64,000 bases of DNA, taken from assembly GCA_963704455.1 (NCBI GenBank), contig OY969905.1, forward strand, positions 310,001 to 374,000. The letters run 5' to 3'. This document shows, one piece after another, positions 50,578 to 58,767 of the stretch (position 1 is the first letter of the stretch; each line of letters starts with the position of its first letter). The translations under genes and the position numbers were made by a program. The notes beneath the pieces were generated by a model. The model did no database searches and was not told the origin of the DNA. It saw only the letters and a program-made list of their open reading frames with translations. This DNA comes from DASTCZ01 sp963704455 (lineage in GTDB: Bacteria; Acidobacteriota; Terriglobia; Acidiferrales; UBA7541).

Positions 50578-51441
50578 ATGCCATCCATGGACGCCAAAGA
50601 ACCCCTGATTCGCAATATTTCTGACACCGCGCGGTGGGTCGCAGCGTACCGCGCCCACGAGACCGAGCGTCCGGACGCCGTCTTTAGCGATCCTTACGCG
50701 CGCCGCCTTGCCGGTGACCGCGGCGAGGAAATCGCCAAAGCCATGCCATTTAAGGCCGCCAACGAATGGCCTTTTGTCGCGCGTACTTATCTCTACGACC
50801 AGTTCGTGAATTCTCAAGTGCGGCAGGGTGTGGACATGGTGATTAATCTTGCCGCGGGCCTCGACGCGCGCCCTTATCGTTTGGATCTGCCCTCCAAATT
50901 GAAATGGGTGGAAGTGGACTTGCCCTGCATCCTGGACTACAAAGAAGGAATTCTCGCCAATGAAAAGCCGCGCTGTTCGCTCGATCGCGTTCGCCTGGAC
51001 CTTTCGGATGTTTCTGCGCGCAAGAAACTCTTCGGAAATCTCGGCGAAATGTCGCGCAAGGCTCTTATCATGACGGAAGGCCTCCTTGCGTATCTCTCGC
51101 CGGACGAAGTTGGCGCGCTCGCACTGGATCTCGGCGCGCAACCGAGCTTTCAGGGTTGGCTGGCGGACTTCGGCTCTCCCGGCCTGATGGCGATGATGAA
51201 TAAGCAGATGGGCGATAAGCTAAAAGGTGCGGGAGGCCCCTTTAAGTTCTCCCCGCCGGAAGGCCCGCCATTTTTCACCCGCTACGGCTGGAAGCCTTCG
51301 GACGTGCGGTCCCTTCTCAGATGCGCAGCGCAACTAAAGCGCTTGCCACTATTCCTCAGGATCATCGCGTTGTTTCCCGATTCAAATGGCGCGCAGGGCA
51401 AGCGCCCCTGGTCCGCGGTCTGTCTGCTCACGCGGCAATAG
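50578..51441 (+). CDS. Class I SAM-dependent methyltransferase (LCMT-like)
   Basis: A 287-residue methyltransferase of the leucine carboxyl methyltransferase/TIGR00027 type, which bacteria and mycobacteria often encode. Motifs are DTARWVAAYRAHETERPDAV, FSDPYARRLAGD, the SAM loop VINLAAGLDARPYRL, WVEVDLPCILDYKE and LIMTEGLLAYLS. The substrate is unknown. It stands alone between divergent and co-directional neighbours. Confidence 0.87.
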   Translation: MPSMDAKEPLIRNISDTARWVAAYRAHETERPDAVFSDPYARRLAGDRGEEIAKAMPFKAANEWPFVARTYLYDQFVNSQVRQGVDMVINLAAGLDARPYRLDLPSKLKWVEVDLPCILDYKEGILANEKPRCSLDRVRLDLSDVSARKKLFGNLGEMSRKALIMTEGLLAYLSPDEVGALALDLGAQPSFQGWLADFGSPGLMAMMNKQMGDKLKGAGGPFKFSPPEGPPFFTRYGWKPSDVRSLLRCAAQLKRLPLFLRIIALFPDSNGAQGKRPWSAVCLLTRQ

Positions 51442-51565
51442 CTGCGCATACTTTGACTCTCTGCTCATCCGCGAATAGAATCCACCATTCGTAAGCGTCT
51501 TCATCAACGGCGCGCATAGTATTCGCGCATACAAATCGCAGTTTGCACACACGAGGAGCCAAGAA

Positions 51566-53170
51566 ATGCGAAAGAGCTTGACCGTTTTTGCAGTCACATT
51601 GGCATTGATGTTCGCAACGTCAGTTCTTGTCCGTGCCCAAGGGCAAGGACGCGGGGGCAGAGGCGGTGGAGGTGGCGCCGAGCAGGCGCAACCGCAAGCC
51701 GGCGCAGCAGGCGAAACGCCGAGGCCTCCGGAGCGCGAAGAGGTTTCCATAACCGACCACACGATTCGCATCGGCAATCAGGACATCCCGTACAAAGCCA
51801 CGGCCGGCACCACCATGCTGCGCAATGACGCTGGTGAGCCGACCGGCCTTATTTACAGCGTCGCTTACACTCGAAGCGACGTGAAAGACCTCAGCACGCG
51901 CCCCATCTCATTCTTTTACAATGGCGGCCCCGGCTCCGCGACGATGTGGCTGCACATGGGCGCATTCGGTCCGCGCCGCGTCTGGACTCCCGACGCCCAG
52001 TTCACATCGCCCGCTCCCTACAAGCTGGTCGACAACACCGAAACCCTCCTCGACAAGACCGACATGGTCTTCATTGACGCCATGGGCACCGGCTACAGCC
52101 ATGCCACCGGGCGCGGAGTCGAGCGCGATTTCTACGGCATTGACGGCGACATGGCCGCCTTCGGCCAGTTCATTAACACCTACATCAATCGCAACAACCG
52201 CTGGAACTCGCCGAAGTTTCTAATGGGCGAAAGCTACGGCACGTTCCGTTCCGCCGCCGTCGGCAATTACCTCCAGCAGCGCTACACCATGCACCTCAAT
52301 GGCATCGTCCTTATCTCTTCTGTGCTCGACCTTTCGACCATCACATTCGCGCCCGACGATGACCGCCCCTATATCTACTATCTCCCCAGTTACGCTGCCG
52401 TCGCGTGGTATCACAAGGCGCTCAAGAATCGTCCCGCGAATCTCGCGGCGTTCGTCGAGGAGGCTCGCCAGTATGCGCAAGGTGAGTACGCCGTTGCTCT
52501 TTTCAAGGGAGCGAAGCTTTCGCAGAGCGAAAAGGAAACCGTCGCCAAGAAACTTTCCTATTTCACAGGCCTGAGCGAGGATTACTTGGTGAAAGCCGGC
52601 CTTCGCGTCACGCTCGGTCAATTCAGCATCGAGCTGCAGCGCAGCAAAGGCCTCACCTCAGGCCGCATCGACGCTCGCTTCAACGGCTATACCCCGGACA
52701 TCCTCGCCGAGGCCGCGCAAGGAGATCCAGAAGGCCCCGCCGTCGGCGGCGCGTTTACTGCTCTGCTGAATCAATACACGCATGAAGAGCTGAAGTTTGG
52801 GATGGACAAGAATTACAACAACTCCGCTACTGGCGCGAATGGCGGCTGGACATGGACTCACGCCAGCGGTCGCGGCGGCCGTGGCGGAGGCGGCTTCCCG
52901 AGCGCGCCAAATGTCGGGCCCGATCTCGCATCTGCGATGATCACCAATCCAAAGTTGCTCGTGGAAGTTGAAAACGGCTATTACGATATGGCCACGCCGT
53001 TTTTCCAGAGCGAATTTATGGCGCAGCACCTCGATCTGCCCGCGGAGCTGCAAAGCCACATCTGGATGAAGTATTACGAAGCGGGCCACATGATGTATCT
53101 TCATGACGAAAGCCGCGTGCAGCTTCACAACAATATCGCCGCGTTCGTTGATCGCGCCACCAAGCAATAG
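51566..53170 (+). CDS. S10 family serine carboxypeptidase-like protein
   Basis: A 534-residue exported protein. The signal peptide (LTVFAVTLALMFATSVLVRA) is followed by a Gly/Arg-rich then Gln/Pro-rich linker. The S10 hydrolase shows FFYNGGPGSATMWLHMGAFG (oxyanion hole), DMVFIDAMGTGYSHA, the nucleophile in MGESYGTFRSAAVG and, near the end, GYYDMATPFF and AGHMMYLHDES carrying the His. A second Gly/Arg-rich loop occurs near residue 432. Carboxypeptidase activity is likely. GGAG precedes the ATG. Confidence 0.87.
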   Translation: MRKSLTVFAVTLALMFATSVLVRAQGQGRGGRGGGGGAEQAQPQAGAAGETPRPPEREEVSITDHTIRIGNQDIPYKATAGTTMLRNDAGEPTGLIYSVAYTRSDVKDLSTRPISFFYNGGPGSATMWLHMGAFGPRRVWTPDAQFTSPAPYKLVDNTETLLDKTDMVFIDAMGTGYSHATGRGVERDFYGIDGDMAAFGQFINTYINRNNRWNSPKFLMGESYGTFRSAAVGNYLQQRYTMHLNGIVLISSVLDLSTITFAPDDDRPYIYYLPSYAAVAWYHKALKNRPANLAAFVEEARQYAQGEYAVALFKGAKLSQSEKETVAKKLSYFTGLSEDYLVKAGLRVTLGQFSIELQRSKGLTSGRIDARFNGYTPDILAEAAQGDPEGPAVGGAFTALLNQYTHEELKFGMDKNYNNSATGANGGWTWTHASGRGGRGGGGFPSAPNVGPDLASAMITNPKLLVEVENGYYDMATPFFQSEFMAQHLDLPAELQSHIWMKYYEAGHMMYLHDESRVQLHNNIAAFVDRATKQ

Positions 53171-53192
53171 CCGTATTCGATGTTTTTTGTAG

Positions 53193-53228
53193 CTCAGGTC
53201 CCCCGGCGATTTGTGTCCGGGACCTGAG
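53193..53228. terminator. Inverted repeat after the S10 peptidase gene
   Basis: CTCAGGTCCC at 53193-53202 and GGGACCTGAG at 53219-53228 are perfect reverse complements, with 16 bases between. It starts 23 bases after the stop codon. A T run precedes rather than follows it on the plus strand, so it may act as a bidirectional transcript end or belong to a repeat family. Confidence 0.5.
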
Positions 53229-53293
53229 GCATTTGGTTCGAGGCAGAACATTTTTATAAGGCGGCTCTCCACGCCCGCCCTGGCTTTACCGCC

Positions 53294-53446
53294 ATGCCCA
53301 AACGCCGCAAACGCTTTTCCGCCGCCACCGAAGCCCGCCGCCGCGCTCGCCTCGTCGCAGGCCCGCCTCCCGTGGAAAAAATCATCCCCGACAAGCGCCG
53401 AAAGCCGCCCAAGCACAAAAGACGCCCCATTGAAGACGAGTCCTGA
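53294..53446 (+). CDS. 50-residue basic protein
   Basis: The peptide begins MPKRRKRFSAATEARRRARL, has a middle GPPPVEKIIPDKRRKPP and ends HKRRPIEDES. It is strongly basic, with a Pro-rich hinge and acidic tail. I recall short proteins of this kind from other acidobacterial genomes, which supports real coding. No ribosome binding site is evident and the function is unknown; nucleic-acid binding would fit the charge. The gene is isolated between the S10 peptidase and the FG-GAP gene. Confidence 0.5.
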   Translation: MPKRRKRFSAATEARRRARLVAGPPPVEKIIPDKRRKPPKHKRRPIEDES

Positions 53447-53507
53447 ATGCCACTGCTGAGAATTTTGTGTTAACGCACCACTCGCCCCTCCGTCTTATCA
53501 TGTGACC

Positions 53508-54803
53508 ATGCCAAAGCGATCTAATCGTATCTTTCGCCCGGGTGCCTTTTCGTCCATACATCGTGTCTTGGTCCTGCTAACTGTCATTGCGACGATTCTC
53601 CTGCTTGGGAATAGAGCCACATCGTCCCACTCCTCCACTGAAAAGATCAACCTCGCCGTGCATTCGGATACGCCGGAAGCACCGCCTCAGTCCTCGGACC
53701 GCTTCACTCGCGTCGTCATACCAACCGGCCATCGTCCCGGATCCATTGCGGTCGCGGATGTGAATCATGACGGCAATCCCGACATCATCGTCGCAAACAC
53801 AGAAGACGAAACGGTAAGCGTGCTGCTGGGAGACGGCAAAGGCCACTTCGCGCCCGCGCCCGGCTCTCCCTTCGCATGCGGCAAGGCGCCGAATGATATC
53901 GCGGTGGCGGATATGAATGGCGATGGCAATCCGGATCTCGTCATCGCGAATACCGGTACGCCGTACATCACCATCCTGCTCGGCGACGGCAAGGGAGGCT
54001 TTGCGCCTTCGCCCCATTCGCCCTTCGCCACGCAGTCGTATCCGCACGTGCACGGAGTCGTCGCCGCGGACTTCATGGGCAATGGCAAGCTGGCCGTGAT
54101 CACGGATAGCTGGGGGCACAACCAGATCCTGATGGTTCCCGGTGACGGCAGCGGCAACCTGATTCTTCCGGGGAAATTTTTCAATGTCGGCAAGCGGCCT
54201 TACCAGCGGCTGCGCTCCGCCGACTTCAACGGCGATGGAAAGCCCGACGTGGTGACAACCGACATCGACTCGAATGCCGTCACGATCCTGCTCGGGGATG
54301 GCAAGGGCGGATTCGCTGAAGCGGCCGGGTCGCCGTTTCCCGCTGGCTTCGCTCCGTGGTCCGTCGCAATTGGCGACATCAATGGGGATGGCAAACTCGA
54401 CCTCGCGATTCTTCCTTATGCACCGGACGTCAGAGATCCGAAGGATATTGGCGTCACGGTCCTGCTCGGCGACGGCAACGGCGGATTCACAAAGATGTGC
54501 GGCTCGCCCTTCTCGCTTGCTGGATGCCAAGGCCCAGACCGTATTGCAATTGGAGACGTGAACGGAGACGGTTTGAACGACATTGTTGCGTCGTGTGGCC
54601 AGAACCATCGGGTGATGCTGTATTTGGGGATAAAAGGGGGCGGGTTTCAAATTTCCACGTTAGATGCACAAACTGGCTGGTCGGGCCTTGCAGTGGCGGA
54701 TTTATTGGGCGATGGGAAGCAAGAAATTATCGTCTCGAACGGCGCGCTGGATGAAGATCCCAAGAATCTGCCCGGAACAATTACGATTTTTTTTAAGAAG
54801 TAG
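53508..54803 (+). CDS. Exported FG-GAP/VCBS repeat protein
   Basis: A 431-residue exported protein with a signal-like segment near residues 20-40 (VLVLLTVIATILLLG). It is built from about seven FG-GAP repeats, each with a calcium-loop pattern DxNxDGxxD: DVNHDGNPDI, DMNGDGNPDL, DFNGDGKPDV, DINGDGKLDL, DVNGDGLNDI. Each is followed by LLGDGKGGFA-type strands. It should form an integrin-alpha-like propeller binding calcium; no enzyme residues are seen. A GTG two codons upstream is an alternative start. Confidence 0.85.
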   Translation: MPKRSNRIFRPGAFSSIHRVLVLLTVIATILLLGNRATSSHSSTEKINLAVHSDTPEAPPQSSDRFTRVVIPTGHRPGSIAVADVNHDGNPDIIVANTEDETVSVLLGDGKGHFAPAPGSPFACGKAPNDIAVADMNGDGNPDLVIANTGTPYITILLGDGKGGFAPSPHSPFATQSYPHVHGVVAADFMGNGKLAVITDSWGHNQILMVPGDGSGNLILPGKFFNVGKRPYQRLRSADFNGDGKPDVVTTDIDSNAVTILLGDGKGGFAEAAGSPFPAGFAPWSVAIGDINGDGKLDLAILPYAPDVRDPKDIGVTVLLGDGNGGFTKMCGSPFSLAGCQGPDRIAIGDVNGDGLNDIVASCGQNHRVMLYLGIKGGGFQISTLDAQTGWSGLAVADLLGDGKQEIIVSNGALDEDPKNLPGTITIFFKK

Positions 54804-54832
54804 CGTGAACATTGGAAGAGGTCGAAGCCTTG

Positions 54833-55315
54833 ATGCGAAAGGTTTTCAAGAGGGTGATTGTGATTTTGGCGATTGCATTTGTTTCCGCGCAGTTCGTCCG
54901 GCCGGCGAGGACCAATCCATCATTCGCTTCGACGCAAACGATCGAGAATGTCGTCAATGTGCCGCCTGATATTCACGCAACACTCATGCGGGCGTGCGGC
55001 GATTGCCACTCGGATCAAACCGAGTGGCCGTGGTACTCGCACGTGGCGCCTACGTCATGGTTCGTGATTAATCATGTGAACTCCGGGCGGAAGCACATTA
55101 ATTTTTCCACCTGGATGCGCCCAGGAAAAGAACCGCAGGATTCCATTGACCGGTTGAAAGCAATTTGCAGGGAAGTGCAGGAGGGAGCCATGCCGCTGAC
55201 GTCGTACACTTTAATCCACTGGAGCGCGAAGCTTTCCGCGGATGATGTAAAGGGGATATGCAAATGGTCGGAGTTGGAACAACAGCGATTGGGCGGCGTC
55301 ACTCCGGGAAAATAG
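54833..55315 (+). CDS. Haem-binding domain (CxxCH) periplasmic protein
   Basis: 160 residues with an N-terminal export segment (VIVILAIAFVSAQFV) and a single c-type haem site, RACGDCHSDQTEWPWYSHVA, followed by SWFVINHVNSGRKHINFSTW. This is the pattern of the small haem-binding domain family (Haem_bd) of Bacteroidetes and Acidobacteria. It is probably an electron carrier or redox sensor. It starts 30 bases after the FG-GAP gene and may be co-transcribed. A TTG at 54812 is an alternative start. Confidence 0.85.
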   Translation: MRKVFKRVIVILAIAFVSAQFVRPARTNPSFASTQTIENVVNVPPDIHATLMRACGDCHSDQTEWPWYSHVAPTSWFVINHVNSGRKHINFSTWMRPGKEPQDSIDRLKAICREVQEGAMPLTSYTLIHWSAKLSADDVKGICKWSELEQQRLGGVTPGK

Positions 55316-55331
55316 GGAAGGGAGCCTCCGC

Positions 55332-55739
55332 GTGTCATTAAAACTCGCCATCCGCGCCTCACTATTCATCCTCGTTGCCGTTTCTCTCGCCGCCGGCGCC
55401 GCCCACGCCAAAGATTGCACCGAGGGTCTACTTGGCGAATGGGATTGGTTCACCGGATCCGTCGTAACAATCCAGGCCGACCACACTCTCCTCTATGACG
55501 GAAATCCCTACGGCACCTGGAAGTGCGACACTCCGGACAGCGATGTCATCCGCCTCGAATGGAATTCAGGTTTCACGGATCGGATAAAAGTGAAAGGAGA
55601 TCGCATCGAAGGCGCCAACAATCAAGGCGCGAAGATCACCGCCAAGCGCAAGAAAAAATCCGTTCAGTCCGCTGCCGCTCTCCCAAAAAGGTTTGGGCGC
55701 GGCATTTTCATTCTTGCCGCGCCCGTCCTTTTGAATTAA
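55332..55739 (+). CDS. Small exported protein with terminator over its 3' end
   Basis: 135 residues from a GTG start, signal peptide LAIRASLFILVAVSLAAGAAHA, with GGAGCC-like weak site upstream. The mature part looks like a small lipocalin-like barrel: LLGEWDWFTGSVVTIQADHT, YGTWKCDTPDSDVIRLEW, DRIKVKGDRIEG. The last dozen residues (GRGIFILAAPVLLN) are encoded by a strong intrinsic-terminator hairpin, so the original end may have been near AKRKKKS and the present tail gained by mutation. No family named. Confidence 0.6.
   Translation: MSLKLAIRASLFILVAVSLAAGAAHAKDCTEGLLGEWDWFTGSVVTIQADHTLLYDGNPYGTWKCDTPDSDVIRLEWNSGFTDRIKVKGDRIEGANNQGAKITAKRKKKSVQSAAALPKRFGRGIFILAAPVLLN
55695..55724 (+). terminator. 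Intrinsic terminator overlapping the CDS end
   Basis: GGGCGCGGCA, a 10-base loop, then TGCCGCGCCC: a perfect 10-bp GC-rich stem followed by GTCCTTTT. It lies 12 bases before the stop of the preceding gene, inside the reading frame. Terminators normally lie after the stop codon. Confidence 0.75.
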
Positions 55740-55752
55740 TTTTTTCGCGCTA

Positions 55753-56643
55753 CTAATTCTTCTTCGCTGGCGGATTCGCCGCTGGCGCCTTCATCGGAGC
55801 CGGCGGTTTCGGACGCCAGAAACTCGGGGCCACTGCCGCAACGTCGTCCGGAGCGTTGCTCAGCTCTCCCGAAAATTGATAGATGGCCACATCCGTTCGC
55901 GTCACCACTTGTGCCACATCCCTCTGGTAATCGGTGTATGCGGAATCTCCCATCAATTCCCGCATGGATTTCCCGCCGTCGAATGATCCGAGCGTTGGTC
56001 TCAATTGCGCAATGTAGTATACGGTGCCCTGATCCCCGGCCACTGACACTGATACCCAGCTCATCACTGTCGGGTCTGACTTCTCCGCCGCGGCCTTCAC
56101 TCGTTTCAGCATGTCCTCATATTGCAACGACATTCCCGGCCTCACATGCACTTCAATCAATCTTTCCCATCGCGCGTTTCCGATCACCCTTGCCTGCGCG
56201 GCCGCATCTGCCGGTACGCCCGTGCTCAAATCCCAGCGCCGTCGCCGCAAGATGCCCTGTGTACTCTCGGCGCAAGCGTCCAAGTCTGCAAAAAACTTAT
56301 TCACTCCCGCCTCGCCCATGGCCTTCGTGAGGGCAGCCATCATTTTCCCCTGCGCTTGTTCGATGGAGGCGTAGCTCTCTCGGATGGATGCGAACCTGAA
56401 TACATCTCCCGGGCCATACACTGACTCAATTGTAAGCCAGTTGTCTCCGCCGTTTGCCCGACTCGCAGCCACGAGTTTTTTCACCAGCGTCTGCATCTGC
56501 AAATCACAGTTCGATTTCAAATGAACAACGAAGTCGTCCACATACCCGTCTGTCGGAGTCGTTGTCTGTGCTTGCGCCCCGGCAACCAGGCCAATTCCCA
56601 TCAATACTGCAAATGCCACGCTACAAATCGCACGACGAATCAT
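55753..56643 (-). CDS. Exported protein of unknown function
   Basis: 296 residues with signal peptide ICSVAFAVLMGIGLVAGAQA. Two segments, about 30-125 and 150-255, look like ferredoxin-like repeats (YVDDFVVHLKSNCDLQM...FRFASIRESYASIEQAQGKM, then RWERLIEVHVRPGMSLQYED...GTVYYIAQLRPTLGSF). The tail is Pro/Ala/Lys-rich. Similar duplicated alpha/beta barrels occur in stress-responsive dimeric proteins, but I cannot name a family. It is convergent with the preceding gene. Confidence 0.65.
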   Translation of the reverse strand: MIRRAICSVAFAVLMGIGLVAGAQAQTTTPTDGYVDDFVVHLKSNCDLQMQTLVKKLVAASRANGGDNWLTIESVYGPGDVFRFASIRESYASIEQAQGKMMAALTKAMGEAGVNKFFADLDACAESTQGILRRRRWDLSTGVPADAAAQARVIGNARWERLIEVHVRPGMSLQYEDMLKRVKAAAEKSDPTVMSWVSVSVAGDQGTVYYIAQLRPTLGSFDGGKSMRELMGDSAYTDYQRDVAQVVTRTDVAIYQFSGELSNAPDDVAAVAPSFWRPKPPAPMKAPAANPPAKKN

Positions 56644-56838
56644 GCAGCCTCCCTCACCTTTTTTGAATTTGAACAGTCTTTGAAGCCGGTATGTAATGCG
56701 TCCGATGGAGATGAATGAAGCACAACCTACTTCTATTGCCCGCCCCTGTCAAGTTCGCGCCCGCGTGTACTCTCGCTCATTTCCTCTCAACCCTTGACGA
56801 GCAATCTCGCCCAGCCTATCTTCATGCGCGGGAATCCC

Positions 56839-57324
56839 ATGAATACAATCGCCGCATCATCGTTCCCCGACGGTACCTCCCGCGCGGTCACGGCCATCGT
56901 CTGGGCTGGCGTCACTTGCGGCGTCATGGACATCACCGCCGCGTTCATCACCTGGGGCATCAAGGGAGTTCATCCATCGCGTGTTCTTCGGGGAATTGCC
57001 GCAGGACTTCTCGGCCCGCGATCATTCTCAATGGGATTTAAGACTGCCGCGCTCGGCCTTTCAATTCACTTCTTAATCGCATTTTCCGCGGCCACTGTTT
57101 TTTATTTCGCCAGCTGCAAGCTCACATTCCTCGTACGGCAACCAATTCCCTGGGGTATCGCCTACGGCGTCGCGGTTTACATTGTCATGTATTGGGTCGT
57201 CGTCCCGCACTCCGCGGCGCATCGCAACCCACTCACGCTTTCCGCGCACATTATCGCCATCCTCACCCACATGGTCTGCGTCGGGCTCCCCATCTCCCTC
57301 ATCATCAGCCACTTTTCCGAATAG
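56839..57324 (+). CDS. Small integral membrane protein
   Basis: 161 residues with four hydrophobic segments: VTAIVWAGVTCGVMDITAAF, ALGLSIHFLIAFSAATVFYF, WGIAYGVAVYIVMYWVVVPH and IIAILTHMVCVGLPISLIIS. The pattern is like DUF1440/YagU-type proteins of unknown function. The frame opens at 56794 but the ATG at 56839 precedes the first helix more closely; neither has a strong ribosome binding site. No gene neighbour gives a clue. Confidence 0.65.
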   Translation: MNTIAASSFPDGTSRAVTAIVWAGVTCGVMDITAAFITWGIKGVHPSRVLRGIAAGLLGPRSFSMGFKTAALGLSIHFLIAFSAATVFYFASCKLTFLVRQPIPWGIAYGVAVYIVMYWVVVPHSAAHRNPLTLSAHIIAILTHMVCVGLPISLIISHFSE

Positions 57325-57430
57325 TTCGCGGCTGGCTGACATTGTCTCCTCAGCTTCTCCATGTCCTCTGCGTCTCTGCGTTAGATTTGAATTTGCTCTT
57401 ACGCAATACCGAAACAGAAATTTGCTTCGC

Positions 57431-58579
57431 TTACCTCTTCGGCGTTTCGGCCGTCAGCAACTCCACCAGCAACTTATAAAATCTCTCCCTATCCAGCTCC
57501 ACCGACACCCTTACCACTGGCCCACCTGGTTCCGGGCGAAATATCGGCGCCGGTGTTCCGGCCTCCCACGCAATCGTGTCGCCGTATGTCAATCCATGAT
57601 CAACCGACACATCCATGTACATATTCTTTGTTTGCGTAATAATCCCCGGCTCCAGCCACGCCACCGCCGCCAGCTCGTCCCACAAATAACTTTCCCGCGC
57701 GTATTTCGCCACGTAACTCGCCGACGCGCTCGTCCCCTTCGCAATTTCCGCGATCAGCGCCTTGTCAAATCGCGTCTTGACGGAGATGTCCACCGTCGTC
57801 ACCGTAACTCGCGCCCACGGAGCGCGCAGCACAATCCGCGACGCCTCCGGGTCCATCCAAAAATTAAATTCGCGGTGCGGATCGGCCTGAAATTCCGGAT
57901 CATCCGTTACCGGATGAATGCTGCCGCCCATCACGATCAATTCTTTCGCCAGTCGCGCGAACTCGTGATCAATCGCCTGCGCCAGCGCCAAATTCGTCAA
58001 CGGCCCGCCCGCGTAAATCGTCACTTCATGCGGATACTTGTGCACCATGCGCAAAAGGAAGTGCGCCGCATCTTCATCCAGCGCGTGCGTCGTCGGCCCG
58101 CCCTCCACCATCGGAGGAATCTCCCACGGCCCGTGCACCGGCTTGCCCCTGTTCCACGCGCCCTGGTAAGTCACCTTGCCGTACCGCTTCTCCCACTCCG
58201 CTGTCTCTTCCTTTGTGTTTACCAGCGGAAACGCCGCTCCCGGCACCACCGGAATGTCCGTCCGCCCGATAATTTCCAGCATCCGCAGCGCGTGCGCCAC
58301 CTCTTCATCGCGCCACTGGTCGCCCGCTACGACCGTAATCCCCAGCACATCCACCTTCGGCGAATTGATCAGCGCAATCATTGACTGCATGTCCGTCCCG
58401 CCCGGCCCCGCCGCGTCCTGATCAATGATTACCTTCAGCCTCTCCCCGCGCTTCTCCTGCGTCCGCGCCCCTGTCGACGCACTGGTCACAGTCGACCGGC
58501 CCGCCAAAGCTGCCGTGCCCACGATCGCCATCAACACCCATGCGCTTATCCAACCGCCGCGTCGCGCTGTGATTCTCAT
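57431..58579 (-). CDS. Exported nucleoside hydrolase-like protein
   Basis: 382 residues with signal peptide WISAWVLMAIVGTAALA. The inosine-uridine nucleoside hydrolase fold is shown by IIDQDAAGPGGTDMQSMIAL (in place of DTDPGxDDA, Asp retained), VDVLGITVVAGD, a later VTIYAGGPLTNLALAQ and IVMGGSIHP. A substrate His near the C-terminus is not certain. The family cleaves N-glycosidic bonds of nucleosides and needs calcium; export suggests scavenging in the periplasm. The ATG at 58579 has AAGGAG 5 bases upstream, so the longer frame is rejected. Confidence 0.82.
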   Translation of the reverse strand: MRITARRGGWISAWVLMAIVGTAALAGRSTVTSASTGARTQEKRGERLKVIIDQDAAGPGGTDMQSMIALINSPKVDVLGITVVAGDQWRDEEVAHALRMLEIIGRTDIPVVPGAAFPLVNTKEETAEWEKRYGKVTYQGAWNRGKPVHGPWEIPPMVEGGPTTHALDEDAAHFLLRMVHKYPHEVTIYAGGPLTNLALAQAIDHEFARLAKELIVMGGSIHPVTDDPEFQADPHREFNFWMDPEASRIVLRAPWARVTVTTVDISVKTRFDKALIAEIAKGTSASASYVAKYARESYLWDELAAVAWLEPGIITQTKNMYMDVSVDHGLTYGDTIAWEAGTPAPIFRPEPGGPVVRVSVELDRERFYKLLVELLTAETPKR

Positions 58580-58767
58580 CCGTACTCCTTCCAATCGGCC
58601 ATTTGGATTGTATTCTACGCCCGTTACCACACACCTCGGCCCCGAGCGTGGGCACATTATTCGAATTCTGCGCCCTCCATGCTCCTTATATCTTCCTTGC
58701 TAGATCTTTGTTTTTATTGTTTTGAAATCTGAAATATCAAATGCCCGCGCTGATGTCCGCCGACAAA

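Noticed and set aside
57182..58384. Plus-strand 400-codon frame opposite the nucleoside hydrolase gene
   Set aside because: Mostly Arg, His and Asn; overlaps two real genes.
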